Position numbers and translations under genes: made by a program. This document shows, in pieces, positions 1 to 7,469 of a DNA stretch of 32,906 bases (positions are counted from its first letter, which is position 1; each line of letters starts with the position of its first letter). The DNA lies in assembly GCA_014801535.1 (NCBI GenBank), contig JAAVEA010000025.1:1-32906 (forward strand), in the 5' to 3' direction. The notes beneath the pieces are model-generated. The model was not told the origin of the DNA. It did no database searches and was given only the letters and a program-made list of their open reading frames with translations. The stretch comes from Bacteroides sp. (lineage in GTDB: Bacteria; Bacteroidota; Bacteroidia; Bacteroidales; Muribaculaceae).

Positions 1-373
1 CTATTATACTTTGAGTGTAAAAGATTAAAACAGTTCTGCGTCTGTTCTGCTCGTTCTCCGTCAAACCGATAGGTTTAAAAGTTCTCCGCTTGGATTTATT
101 CAGTTTCTACCCGTTGGCCGGTTATTTAGGGAACTAAAAACTCCAAGCGGAGAACTTTTCGGAGCTTTGCTCCACGGAGAACGGGCAGAAGGAACGCAGA
201 AGTTTTCCTCCTGTCCTCCTGTTCTCCTGTCTAAATATATATTAATTACGGGTCTCCTGTCTGTTCCTATTATACTTTGAGTGTAAAAATTAAAACAGTT
301 CTGCGTCTGTTCTGCTCGTTCTCCGTCAAACCGATAGGTTTAAAAGTTCTCCGCTTGGATTTATTCAGTTTCT
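1..373. repeat. Cruciform-like inverted repeat with a partial direct copy
   Basis: Bases 1-108 and 267-373 are near-identical direct repeats differing by about one base. Within the first copy, arms 34-61 and 174-201 are 28-nt imperfect complements. Arms 77-94 and 142-159 are an 18-bp perfect inverted repeat. Each side carries a small hairpin between the two stems: 64-68 with 73-77, and 161-165 with 169-173. A strand could therefore fold into a branched structure. The second copy keeps only the left half. Between the copies, 206-229 holds three tandem 8-mers (TCCTCCTG twice, then TTCTCCTG). No plausible gene lies here. Confidence 0.85.
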
Positions 374-393
374 TACATGCGTGTTTCCCATTT

Positions 394-569
394 AAGTGGC
401 GGGAGCGGTTAAGTGGCGGGAGCCTCCGAGCTTCCGCAAACTTCAATACGGCTCGAAGCCGGGTTGAAGTTTAATTTTTCAGCATCTCTTTTTAACCAAA
501 TAAGAGCATCGAGCTCTTATTTGGTTAGCGGAAGCTCGGAGGCTCCCGCCCCAGTGAGGCTCCCGCCAC
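394..569. repeat. Nested palindrome able to form a three-way junction
   Basis: The outer arms 415-437 and 528-550 are a 23-bp perfect inverted repeat. Two hairpins lie inside. One is 438-446 with 464-472, capped by 449-453 with 457-461. The other is 493-507 with 513-527, a perfect 15-bp stem with a 5-nt loop. The first hairpin directly abuts the left arm and the second abuts the right arm. Extra copies of the arm start, AAGTGGCGGGAGC, occur at 394-406 and 411-423, and an inverted partial copy at 556-569. It lies just past the stop of the minus-strand gene at 598, so it could end that transcript, although no clear U-run follows. Confidence 0.85.
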
Positions 570-597
570 TGTCGGCTGCCGCTACGGATATGTCGGG

Positions 598-2496
598 TTA
601 TTTGATTGAGGTGATGAAGAGGGTTTTGTCGGGGGGATTCCCTTTCTTGATCTTTTCGATTACTCGGCTCTTGCGGGAATAGATAGTGCTGGCAGGTGAA
701 TCCATCATATGGGAGATGGAGGCTATCGAAAAGCCGGCGATGGAAAGGACACATAGCTTTATCTCGTCCTCACTCAATCCGGAACATTGATTCCTCAGTT
801 TTTCAATGATGCCGTCGTGATAGAGATCAAGCTTTTTCTCAATGTTCCTGTAAAAAGCTTTCGACTTCATTTTATTCAATTCCACGGTGACATTGGCCAC
901 TTTTATAGGGTCAGACTTCCCTTCATCGACAATCTCCTTGCATAGCATGTTGATCGTGGCCCATTGCTCGGTGTAGATCTCCATCACCTGTCCCGCTTTC
1001 TCACTCAGTTTCTCGGTGAGCTGATTGATCTGGGTTGACTTCTTTTTCAATTCCGATTTCTGACGCCTGATGGTGCTTTCACCCTCCTCGCTCCTTCTAA
1101 GCTCTTCCGTGACCCTGCGTTCCAGTTCCTCGTTCAGAATATTCGACTTGTTGAGTTCACCGGTAATGTCGTTCAGCTCCCTGGTGATGGTGTTAAGTTC
1201 GGTAGAGATGATTTCGTTTCTGCTCGATGCCTCCTTCAGGTCCTGACTTACAATAAGCAGGGAGGTCATCTTCTCACGTATAAGTCTTTCCTTCCGGCGG
1301 ATATGCCGGCGATAAACGAAGACTCCGATCGCTACCACCGAACATGCGGATATGATTATTAAACGCAACAGCATCTCCTTATGACGTTTTTCCGCCTCTT
1401 CGCGTTCGGCCATCCCCTGATAGAAATCTCTCTGGGTGGCGGTGACAGACTGCTGCAGGGCGTTTGAAATCAGTTTCGACTGCACCGATAGCAGAGAATC
1501 AGCCGAACGACTCATGAGAGAAGGATCAGCCGTAGCTTTCGACAGACGATAATAGAGGTCGTAGAGCATCGCGCGCTGGTCGGGATTATCAATCTCCGGT
1601 GCGATTGAATCCAACAGATTCAGGCATGAATTATACCCCTCCCGATTTAAAAGAATGTTACCTCTTACTAAAGAGAGAATTATCTTATTCTCTTTCCCCA
1701 TAGTGGCGTTTTTCACAAAATTGTAGAGGGAGTCGGCACGGGCCATGTCACCGTAGCTGTTCTTTATGAAAAGAGAATTATATGCATGGTATGCCTTCAG
1801 GTCGTTGTCGTCAGGTAGTCGGCTGATCACACGGCTCAGACTGTCATCGAGAGTGCATGCGTCTATTGAATCGTTATTGTTAAGATAGGAGGTGGAGAGA
1901 TCGCAGAGGGTGTAGAGACGGTTGGAGGTTCGGCCCGCGCGGCCATAGCTTTCCGCCGCTGATTTTCTCCATTTGATCTCCTCCTGAAAATTCTGAATCT
2001 GTAGGGCCAGATCGGCCACCAATTCCTCATTCTTTGCCTTCCACAAGTCGTCGTTTATCGAAGCGGCGATCTCACGCGATCTTACGGCATCGCGTGTGGC
2101 ACCACGGATGTCGCCTCTCTCCTGCAGGCTGACAGCCCGGTAGAAGAGTGCCTTCATAAGCATTGAATCGGGACCATGAGTTGAATAGCGGTCCACAGAG
2201 ATATCGAGGAGCGAATCGGAAGGAGAGGGGAGAAAGAGCTTATGGCGCGACTGAGCGTCAAGCACCGCATAGAGAGCCTTTCCGGATCTGTCAAGATGCA
2301 GGGTGTCGATTGTCTGAAGAATAGTACGGGCCGAATCGGGGTTTTCCTCCATTATTTTTTCGGCCCTTGTCAGCGGGTCGTTCTCATGAGAACCGGAACA
2401 GGCGGCTCCACATATCAACATGAGGAAGCCGACCGTTACCGATATAAAACTGAATATTCCCCACGGGGCACAGTACGGGAGGTGATTACCCCTCAT
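598..2496 (-). CDS. Membrane-tethered TPR/coiled-coil regulator with C-terminal HTH
   Basis: The 632-residue protein has an N-terminal lipoprotein-like signal ending GAAC at Cys33. About 330 residues of helical TPR-like repeats follow, then one membrane helix near 373-394, a long charged coiled coil near 405-510, and a C-terminal LuxR-type helix-turn-helix near 575-615 (DEIKLCVLSIAGFSIASISH, then a recognition helix). This is a common Bacteroidales architecture in which an envelope TPR domain is linked to a cytoplasmic DNA-binding domain; the ligand is unknown. I chose the ATG at 2496 rather than the longer frame from 2610. It sits in the ATGAGGGGTAA overlap with the mrp stop, and the signal sequence begins there. 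It is probably the last gene of the pldA-glycosyltransferase-mrp operon and resembles the protein at 21737-23440. Confidence 0.8.
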   Translation of the reverse strand: MRGNHLPYCAPWGIFSFISVTVGFLMLICGAACSGSHENDPLTRAEKIMEENPDSARTILQTIDTLHLDRSGKALYAVLDAQSRHKLFLPSPSDSLLDISVDRYSTHGPDSMLMKALFYRAVSLQERGDIRGATRDAVRSREIAASINDDLWKAKNEELVADLALQIQNFQEEIKWRKSAAESYGRAGRTSNRLYTLCDLSTSYLNNNDSIDACTLDDSLSRVISRLPDDNDLKAYHAYNSLFIKNSYGDMARADSLYNFVKNATMGKENKIILSLVRGNILLNREGYNSCLNLLDSIAPEIDNPDQRAMLYDLYYRLSKATADPSLMSRSADSLLSVQSKLISNALQQSVTATQRDFYQGMAEREEAEKRHKEMLLRLIIISACSVVAIGVFVYRRHIRRKERLIREKMTSLLIVSQDLKEASSRNEIISTELNTITRELNDITGELNKSNILNEELERRVTEELRRSEEGESTIRRQKSELKKKSTQINQLTEKLSEKAGQVMEIYTEQWATINMLCKEIVDEGKSDPIKVANVTVELNKMKSKAFYRNIEKKLDLYHDGIIEKLRNQCSGLSEDEIKLCVLSIAGFSIASISHMMDSPASTIYSRKSRVIEKIKKGNPPDKTLFITSIK

Positions 2497-3625
2497 TGTG
2501 AGATTTCTTGGAGATTTCCACTTTCTGAGTGGCCGGGAGGTCGGCATTGCGTTTCTCCACCGCCTCCACCACATTGCGGGCAAGGAGACCGAATGCGCAA
2601 GCCTCAGCATTGGCCTTGGCCGGATCTTTCTCCAGCTCCACGGCTACGGGCGCACCGTTGTCGGCCTGCTCACGTATTCCCATCACGAGCGGGATCTGAG
2701 CAAGAAGGGCTACCCCTGTTTTTTTAGCCAATTCCGCACCTCCCTCTTTACCGAAGATATAGTATTTCTCCTCGGGGTGAGGCTCTGGAGAAAACCACGC
2801 CATATTCTCTACCAATCCGAGGATAGGCACATTCACACCCGGATTGGTGAACATCGCAATCCCCTTGCGGGCATCGGCCAATGCCACTTCCTGAGGTGTC
2901 GTGACAACGACTATGCCTGTGATGGGAAGGGTCTGCACCAAAGTGAGGTGGATATCACTTGTACCCGGGGGCATGTCGATGAGGAAGTAATCGAGGTCGC
3001 CCCACCATGCGTCGGTGATGAGCTGCTTGAGGGCGTTGCTCGCCATACCTCCACGCCAGAGCACGGCTTTCTCTTTGTCGACAAGAAAGCCGATGGAGAG
3101 CATCTTCACACCGTAACGCTCGATAGGCTCTATGTAGTCGCGGCCATCTTTATTTATCATATAGATGGTCTCATCTTCCACTCCGAACATCTTGGGCATC
3201 GAGGGGCCGAAAATGTCGGCGTCCAGGAGTCCGACTTTATAACCCATAGAGGCTAAGGCCACGGCAAGATTGGCGGAGACTGTGGATTTACCCACACCTC
3301 CCTTTCCGGAGCTGACTCCTATGATATTCTTTACCCCCGGCAACACTTCGGGTTTCGGCTCGGAAGCTTTGCGGAATTTTGTGGATATATTCCCTTTTAT
3401 CTCCACTTCGGGCGATATATAGGTGTTGATGGCTGTTTCGGCGGAGCGCACCACCGAACGTATGAACGGGTCGGTAGGTTTGTCGAAAATGAGAGAGAAC
3501 GATACTTTGTTGCCGTCGATGCGGATGTCGTCTTCCACCATTTCATTTTCCACAAGATTCTTGCCATTGCCCGGATAGCGCACATTGCGCAGAGCATCTA
3601 ATATGAGATTGGGGTATAGTGTCAT
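2486..3625 (-). CDS. mrp: Mrp/ApbC (NBP35-type) Fe-S cluster carrier ATPase
   Basis: The 379-residue cytoplasmic P-loop ATPase is of the Mrp/ApbC/Nbp35 family, which carries and delivers iron-sulfur clusters. Residues 1-85 form the MIP18 (DUF59) domain. The deviant Walker A motif GVSSGKGGVGKST lies at about 103-115, followed by LLDADIFGPSMPKMFG and DYFLIDMPPGTSD, all diagnostic. The C-terminal segment after VENMAWF lacks the CxxC that bridges a cluster in many Mrp proteins and reads SPEPHPEEKYYIFGKEGG instead. The gene is 21 bp downstream of the glycosyltransferase and overlaps the next gene's start by 11 bp, so co-transcription and translational coupling are likely. Confidence 0.93.
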   Translation of the reverse strand: MTLYPNLILDALRNVRYPGNGKNLVENEMVEDDIRIDGNKVSFSLIFDKPTDPFIRSVVRSAETAINTYISPEVEIKGNISTKFRKASEPKPEVLPGVKNIIGVSSGKGGVGKSTVSANLAVALASMGYKVGLLDADIFGPSMPKMFGVEDETIYMINKDGRDYIEPIERYGVKMLSIGFLVDKEKAVLWRGGMASNALKQLITDAWWGDLDYFLIDMPPGTSDIHLTLVQTLPITGIVVVTTPQEVALADARKGIAMFTNPGVNVPILGLVENMAWFSPEPHPEEKYYIFGKEGGAELAKKTGVALLAQIPLVMGIREQADNGAPVAVELEKDPAKANAEACAFGLLARNVVEAVEKRNADLPATQKVEISKKSHNEG

Positions 3626-3646
3626 TTTATCGAGGTTATATTATCC

Positions 3647-4924
3647 TTATGTTAGCTTATGGCGCTGCCATGTGAAGTTTTTGAATCTCGAACTTCTACG
3701 GACCGCGCGGAAATAAAGATTGTTGATCGGTTTTATAAGCCAGAAAAGTGGTATCTGCCATGAAAGAACGGTAGCATCCAATTTATCGGCCGCTTTACGG
3801 TATATAGCAGATTCGGTGATGATAAATACGAGCCAGATCACAGCGGCTGCTATTGCCGGTATAAGGTTTGGGAGAGCGAACAGCGCGGCTCCAACTCCGG
3901 CAAGGAGGATCACCCATTGTGAGGTGGAGGCAAGTCCGGCCCTTACAAAAGGTCCGAGAGGGAGCCAGCGGGCGGTGAAGTCATACTGACTGCGGCGAAG
4001 GTTGAAAATCCTTTTCGACCCTTCACCCCATCGGGTGGTGAGGATTGCTTCGGGCGATATCGCTACAGCAGTGTTGGTGCCGTCGGCTATATCATTTACA
4101 AACAGATCGTCTTCTCCTGAATGGAGATGCATGGTCTTGGCATATCCCTTGCAGCGGAAGAATGTTTCGCGCAGGAAAGCAAGGTTGAAGCCGTCACCTC
4201 GATAGGGTTTATTCATTAGCGCATACCCTATCCAACGGGCATCGGTGAGAAGTTGGAAAAACTCCTTATAATATCTGCCGGGGCCTGTGATTTCTTGATA
4301 ATCCGGTTTGGAGTAGCCCAATGAGAGTTCGATGGCCGGATTCTCAATGAACGGTCGCACCATTGTGGAGATCCAATTGTCAGAGGGGATAATGGCATTG
4401 GCTACGGTTGTAAGCACGACATCACCCTTAGCTGCCTTGATGCCTATTGTGAGGGCGAGTTTGCGTCGGCTGAGATTGTGGGAGCCAGGAGGGATAAAAG
4501 TTACGTAGACACGGTTTGATAGCTCCTCATATTTTTCAGATAATATTCCTGAAGCTTCCAAAGAGGCATCGCACACCACGATTATCTCGAAATCGGGGTA
4601 GTCTTGAGTGCAGGCACTCTTTAGGAACGCAGTGAGTAATTCTTCGTCTACAGTGGAATAGACCACGACGGAAACTTTAGGTATTGTCGGAGTTCTCTCT
4701 TCCTCCGCAACGTCAGTTTCGTTAGTTTCATTAGTTTCGTCAGTTTCGTTAGTTTCCTCATCCGGCATAGTCGCTGCCGGTATATCGGAATCCACATTAT
4801 ATTCCACCGGTAGGCGTCGTATGAGGCGCAGCGGACGCAACACAATGAAAAGTAGGATAAAGACCGTGATAATCTGCACCCCTACGAGTATCCATGAAAT
4901 AATAGGTATCTGTATGCTGAACAT
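3647..4924 (-). CDS. Membrane-anchored family 2 glycosyltransferase-like protein
   Basis: The 425-residue protein has an N-terminal membrane helix (about 8-30), a Thr/Glu/Asn-rich linker (about 50-75), a GT-A fold domain typical of GT2 (PKVSVVVYSTVDEE, then DFEIIVVCDASLEAS), and two or more C-terminal helices (about 325-375). The downstream GEDDLFVNDIA motif fits the GT2 catalytic ED region. The usual DxD nucleotide-sugar site is not evident; the matching place reads TTVANAIIPSDNW. The linker is encoded by five tandem 9-bp units at 4712-4756, so its length could vary by slippage. The substrate cannot be told. It follows pldA by 19 bp and precedes mrp by 21 bp. Confidence 0.8.
   Translation of the reverse strand: MFSIQIPIISWILVGVQIITVFILLFIVLRPLRLIRRLPVEYNVDSDIPAATMPDEETNETDETNETNETDVAEEERTPTIPKVSVVVYSTVDEELLTAFLKSACTQDYPDFEIIVVCDASLEASGILSEKYEELSNRVYVTFIPPGSHNLSRRKLALTIGIKAAKGDVVLTTVANAIIPSDNWISTMVRPFIENPAIELSLGYSKPDYQEITGPGRYYKEFFQLLTDARWIGYALMNKPYRGDGFNLAFLRETFFRCKGYAKTMHLHSGEDDLFVNDIADGTNTAVAISPEAILTTRWGEGSKRIFNLRRSQYDFTARWLPLGPFVRAGLASTSQWVILLAGVGAALFALPNLIPAIAAAVIWLVFIITESAIYRKAADKLDATVLSWQIPLFWLIKPINNLYFRAVRRSSRFKNFTWQRHKLT
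4712..4756 (-). repeat. Five tandem 9-bp units coding a Glu-Thr-Asn/Asp linker
   Basis: On the plus strand, five consecutive units of the form (G/A)T(C/T)AGTTTC run from 4712 to 4756. They lie in frame in the glycosyltransferase gene and encode ETN/ETD triplets between its first membrane helix and its catalytic domain. Gain or loss of a unit keeps the frame. Confidence 0.9.
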
Positions 4925-4943
4925 AGGTAATCGTCGTTATGAA

Positions 4944-5795
4944 TTAGAATTCGGAGAAGAATTTAGGCTTTATCACCATTCCCACTCTTATGCGGGAATG
5001 AAATTTATTGTAATCGAGCATACATTCTCCAAATCCGTTATAATATTGAACAAAAAAGTATTCATTATCTTTCGGGAAAATTCTCCAGTTGAATTCCAGA
5101 ATTGTGTTGAAGTTGAGGTTCCATCCTTTTCTTTTAACCAGCGTAAGCGCCCACCCGAATCTTTGGTTGGGGGTGGTGACGGCCAGACCGCCTTGGTAAA
5201 TTCCGGAATACTTGAGAATATCCCTGTTGTTTTCGCCGTCGACGATCGGGATCCAGAATTTGCTATGAACCATCAGCCATTCGTTTACCAGAGTGGACCC
5301 GGCAAATGAGATCTTATTCCAGCTTCGCGATTCCTCGCCGTCGCGTCCGTTGCTCTCATGTTCGATCATAAATGTGAATTTACCGGCATATCTCCCTTTA
5401 GAAAAGAAAGGGAATGACCATCCGAGCCCCGGGTTGAAATTAAGATCGCGCATGGGGAGGGAGTTTTCAAACACATTCCACATCGCTTTTATAGAGAAGG
5501 CTATGAATAGATATGAATTGAGAGGGAGAGTGGTTTTGGTGAGCCGCTGCGCGATGGAGAGCTGGAATTTTACATCGGAGTTGTGCTTGTCGGGCTTTTT
5601 CCCCACGGTAGTTCCTACGGTGAAATAATTGTCTTTATAGAGCCCGAAATATGGTGCGTTAAGAAATTCGTTTTTAAGTGAATCAGTAAATTCTTCCTGA
5701 TTGGGAACTCCTAAGATCTGTGCTTTTGCCGGCATGGACACACCCAGAAGAATTAAGACCGTCACCAATGATATGAGGAAAGTATGTATGCGCAT
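4944..5795 (-). CDS. pldA: Outer membrane phospholipase A1 (OMPLA)
   Basis: The 283-residue protein has a Sec signal peptide (about 1-25, ending PAKA) followed by a beta-barrel-like pattern. The OMPLA signature MIEHESNGRDGEESRSWN is intact, giving a His146/Ser148/Asn160 triad that matches His142/Ser144/Asn156 of E. coli PldA in spacing. The enzyme hydrolyses phospholipids in the outer leaflet of the outer membrane when membrane asymmetry is disturbed. It ends in phenylalanine, as many outer-membrane barrels do. It appears to be first in the operon with the glycosyltransferase, mrp and the TPR regulator. A TATATTTG -7-like element (5804-5811) lies just upstream and would give a very short leader. 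Confidence 0.93.
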   Translation of the reverse strand: MRIHTFLISLVTVLILLGVSMPAKAQILGVPNQEEFTDSLKNEFLNAPYFGLYKDNYFTVGTTVGKKPDKHNSDVKFQLSIAQRLTKTTLPLNSYLFIAFSIKAMWNVFENSLPMRDLNFNPGLGWSFPFFSKGRYAGKFTFMIEHESNGRDGEESRSWNKISFAGSTLVNEWLMVHSKFWIPIVDGENNRDILKYSGIYQGGLAVTTPNQRFGWALTLVKRKGWNLNFNTILEFNWRIFPKDNEYFFVQYYNGFGECMLDYNKFHSRIRVGMVIKPKFFSEF

Positions 5796-5877
5796 AAGAT
5801 AAGCAAATATAGAATTTATTTAAACTTTAATTTTTCTTACCTGCTTGGGTTTGCAAAATTAATAAAAAAAGTTCAAA

Positions 5878-5909
5878 CTTGAAGATATGCGGAGTTGTTA
5901 TTAACTTTG
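5878..5909 (+). promoter_or_regulatory. Bacteroidetes-type promoter of the GH3 gene
   Basis: A TTG (-33) at 5879-5881 is followed after 20 nt by TAACTTTG (-7) at 5902-5909, about 33 bp before the ATG. The minus-strand pldA reads away on the other side, so this is a divergent intergenic region. Confidence 0.7.
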
Positions 5910-5942
5910 CAGCTGAAATAGTTTAAAAAAATATTCCGCATA

Positions 5943-7469
5943 ATGAACTATACTCCCATAGCCCGACTTGTATTTGAACGGATTGCCCGTCGCACCGACC
6001 GCTGGACTACTGATGAAGAGCAGATTCAGCGAGATGTATTGCATTCGCTTCTGAAAAGAGGAGTCGCTACGGAGCAAGGCCGCAGATATTCGTATAAAGA
6101 GATAATAGCGAGTAAAGACCCTTATAAGGAATTCTGCAGCCGTGTGCCTTTAGTAGAATATGAGGATATACGCGCCGATGTGATGCGTATGATAGAGGGG
6201 GAGAGTGATGTGCTCTGGCGGGGTCGTTGCTTTAATTTCGCCCAGTCGTCGGGAACATCCGGAGGAAGATCGAAATATGTGCCGGTTCCCGATGAGAATC
6301 TTAAATATGGACACTACAAAGGTTCGGCCGATTGCGTGGCACATTATCTGAGACATAATCCTCACAGCCGTCTGTTCTCGGGAAAAGGTTTTATTTTAGG
6401 CGGTTCGTTCGCTTCCGAACTGAAGCCTTCCGACCCGAGGGTGAGAGTGGGTGATCTAAGTGCCACACTCATAGATAAAATCAATCCACTTGCAAATTTT
6501 TTCAGGGTTCCGGATAAACGCACAGCCCTCATACCGAATTGGAAAAGAAAGCTGCCCGCACTTGTTGAAGCCGCTTCTGATGAGAATATAACCAATATTT
6601 CGGGGGTTCCGTCGTGGTTTCTCACCGTGATAAAGGAGGTTATGAAGAAAAAGGGGGCTGATAAGATTTCAGATGTGTGGCCGAACCTTGAGGTTTTCTT
6701 CCACGGAGGAATCTCCTTCGAACCTTACAGGGAGGAATATCAACGGATCACAGATTCCACAAAGATGCATTTCCTTGAGACCTACAATGCCTCGGAGGGT
6801 TTCTTTGCGGTGCAGGATGATCCGACAGACCATTCCATGCTTCTTATTGTGGATAATGATGTGTTCTATGAATTCATCCCTGTCGATGACCTTGATTCGG
6901 TTCCGGTGCCACTATGGGAACTTGAAGAGGGGAGAGTTTATGAGATGGTCATCACTTCCAGCAATGGATTGTGGCGTTATCGTCTTGGCGACACTGTAAG
7001 GATTGCGCAGCTCAACCCGGTTAAGATCACCATCGCCGGACGCACCAAATGTTATATAAATGCTTTCGGTGAGGAGTTGATGGAGGAGAATGCGGAAAAG
7101 GCTGTAGCGGCTGTGTGTGCTCAGACCGGAGCGGGGGTGCGTAACTATACGGCCGCCCCTGTGTTTGCCGAAGGCAACCGCCACGGCCGGCATCAGTGGC
7201 TTTTTGAATGGGATGAGGCTCCTGAAGATACTGAAAAATTCGCCGAACTTCTTGATGCGGCTTTGCGCGAGGAGAATTCGGATTACGATGCGAAACGCAC
7301 AGGTGATATTTTCCTTGACCGTCTGGAACTTATCACCGTTCCTGACGGCACATTCGACCGCTGGCTCCGCAGCGTGGGAAACCATAAGCTCGGGGGTCAG
7401 AGAAAAATTCCCCGTCTCTCCAACGACCGTAGGATAGCTGACGCTATTCTTGAGCAGATTTCCCTTTGA
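5943..7469 (+). CDS. GH3-family (auxin-responsive promoter-like) adenylating protein
   Basis: The 508-residue cytoplasmic protein is of the GH3 superfamily, ANL-like enzymes that in plants join acyl acids to amino acids after adenylation. The ATP-binding motif FAQSSGTSGGRSKYVPV lies near 98-114. Later family signatures are FHGGISFEPYREEY, LETYNASEGFFAVQDD and WRYRLGDTVRI. GH3-like proteins are widespread in Bacteroidetes, but their substrates are unknown, so I give only the family. Length is normal and the frame is intact. The gene is transcribed alone from its own promoter. Its last 26 bases overlap the 3' end of the convergent MATE gene. Confidence 0.88.
   Translation: MNYTPIARLVFERIARRTDRWTTDEEQIQRDVLHSLLKRGVATEQGRRYSYKEIIASKDPYKEFCSRVPLVEYEDIRADVMRMIEGESDVLWRGRCFNFAQSSGTSGGRSKYVPVPDENLKYGHYKGSADCVAHYLRHNPHSRLFSGKGFILGGSFASELKPSDPRVRVGDLSATLIDKINPLANFFRVPDKRTALIPNWKRKLPALVEAASDENITNISGVPSWFLTVIKEVMKKKGADKISDVWPNLEVFFHGGISFEPYREEYQRITDSTKMHFLETYNASEGFFAVQDDPTDHSMLLIVDNDVFYEFIPVDDLDSVPVPLWELEEGRVYEMVITSSNGLWRYRLGDTVRIAQLNPVKITIAGRTKCYINAFGEELMEENAEKAVAAVCAQTGAGVRNYTAAPVFAEGNRHGRHQWLFEWDEAPEDTEKFAELLDAALREENSDYDAKRTGDIFLDRLELITVPDGTFDRWLRSVGNHKLGGQRKIPRLSNDRRIADAILEQISL

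Noticed and set aside
415..550. Invertible promoter switch
   Set aside because: The inverted repeats flank only about 90 bp filled by two hairpins. There is no promoter inside and no adjacent recombinase gene.
1..597. CRISPR array
   Set aside because: Repeats are long, few and imperfect with internal palindromes, have no regular spacers, and no cas gene is near.
2497..2610. N-terminal extension of the TPR/HTH regulator
   Set aside because: It lies wholly in the coding region of mrp in another frame, and the lipoprotein-like signal begins at the ATG at 2496.
2242..3256. Long plus-strand frames opposite mrp and the regulator
   Set aside because: They are antisense shadows of two well-supported genes and encode no known domains.
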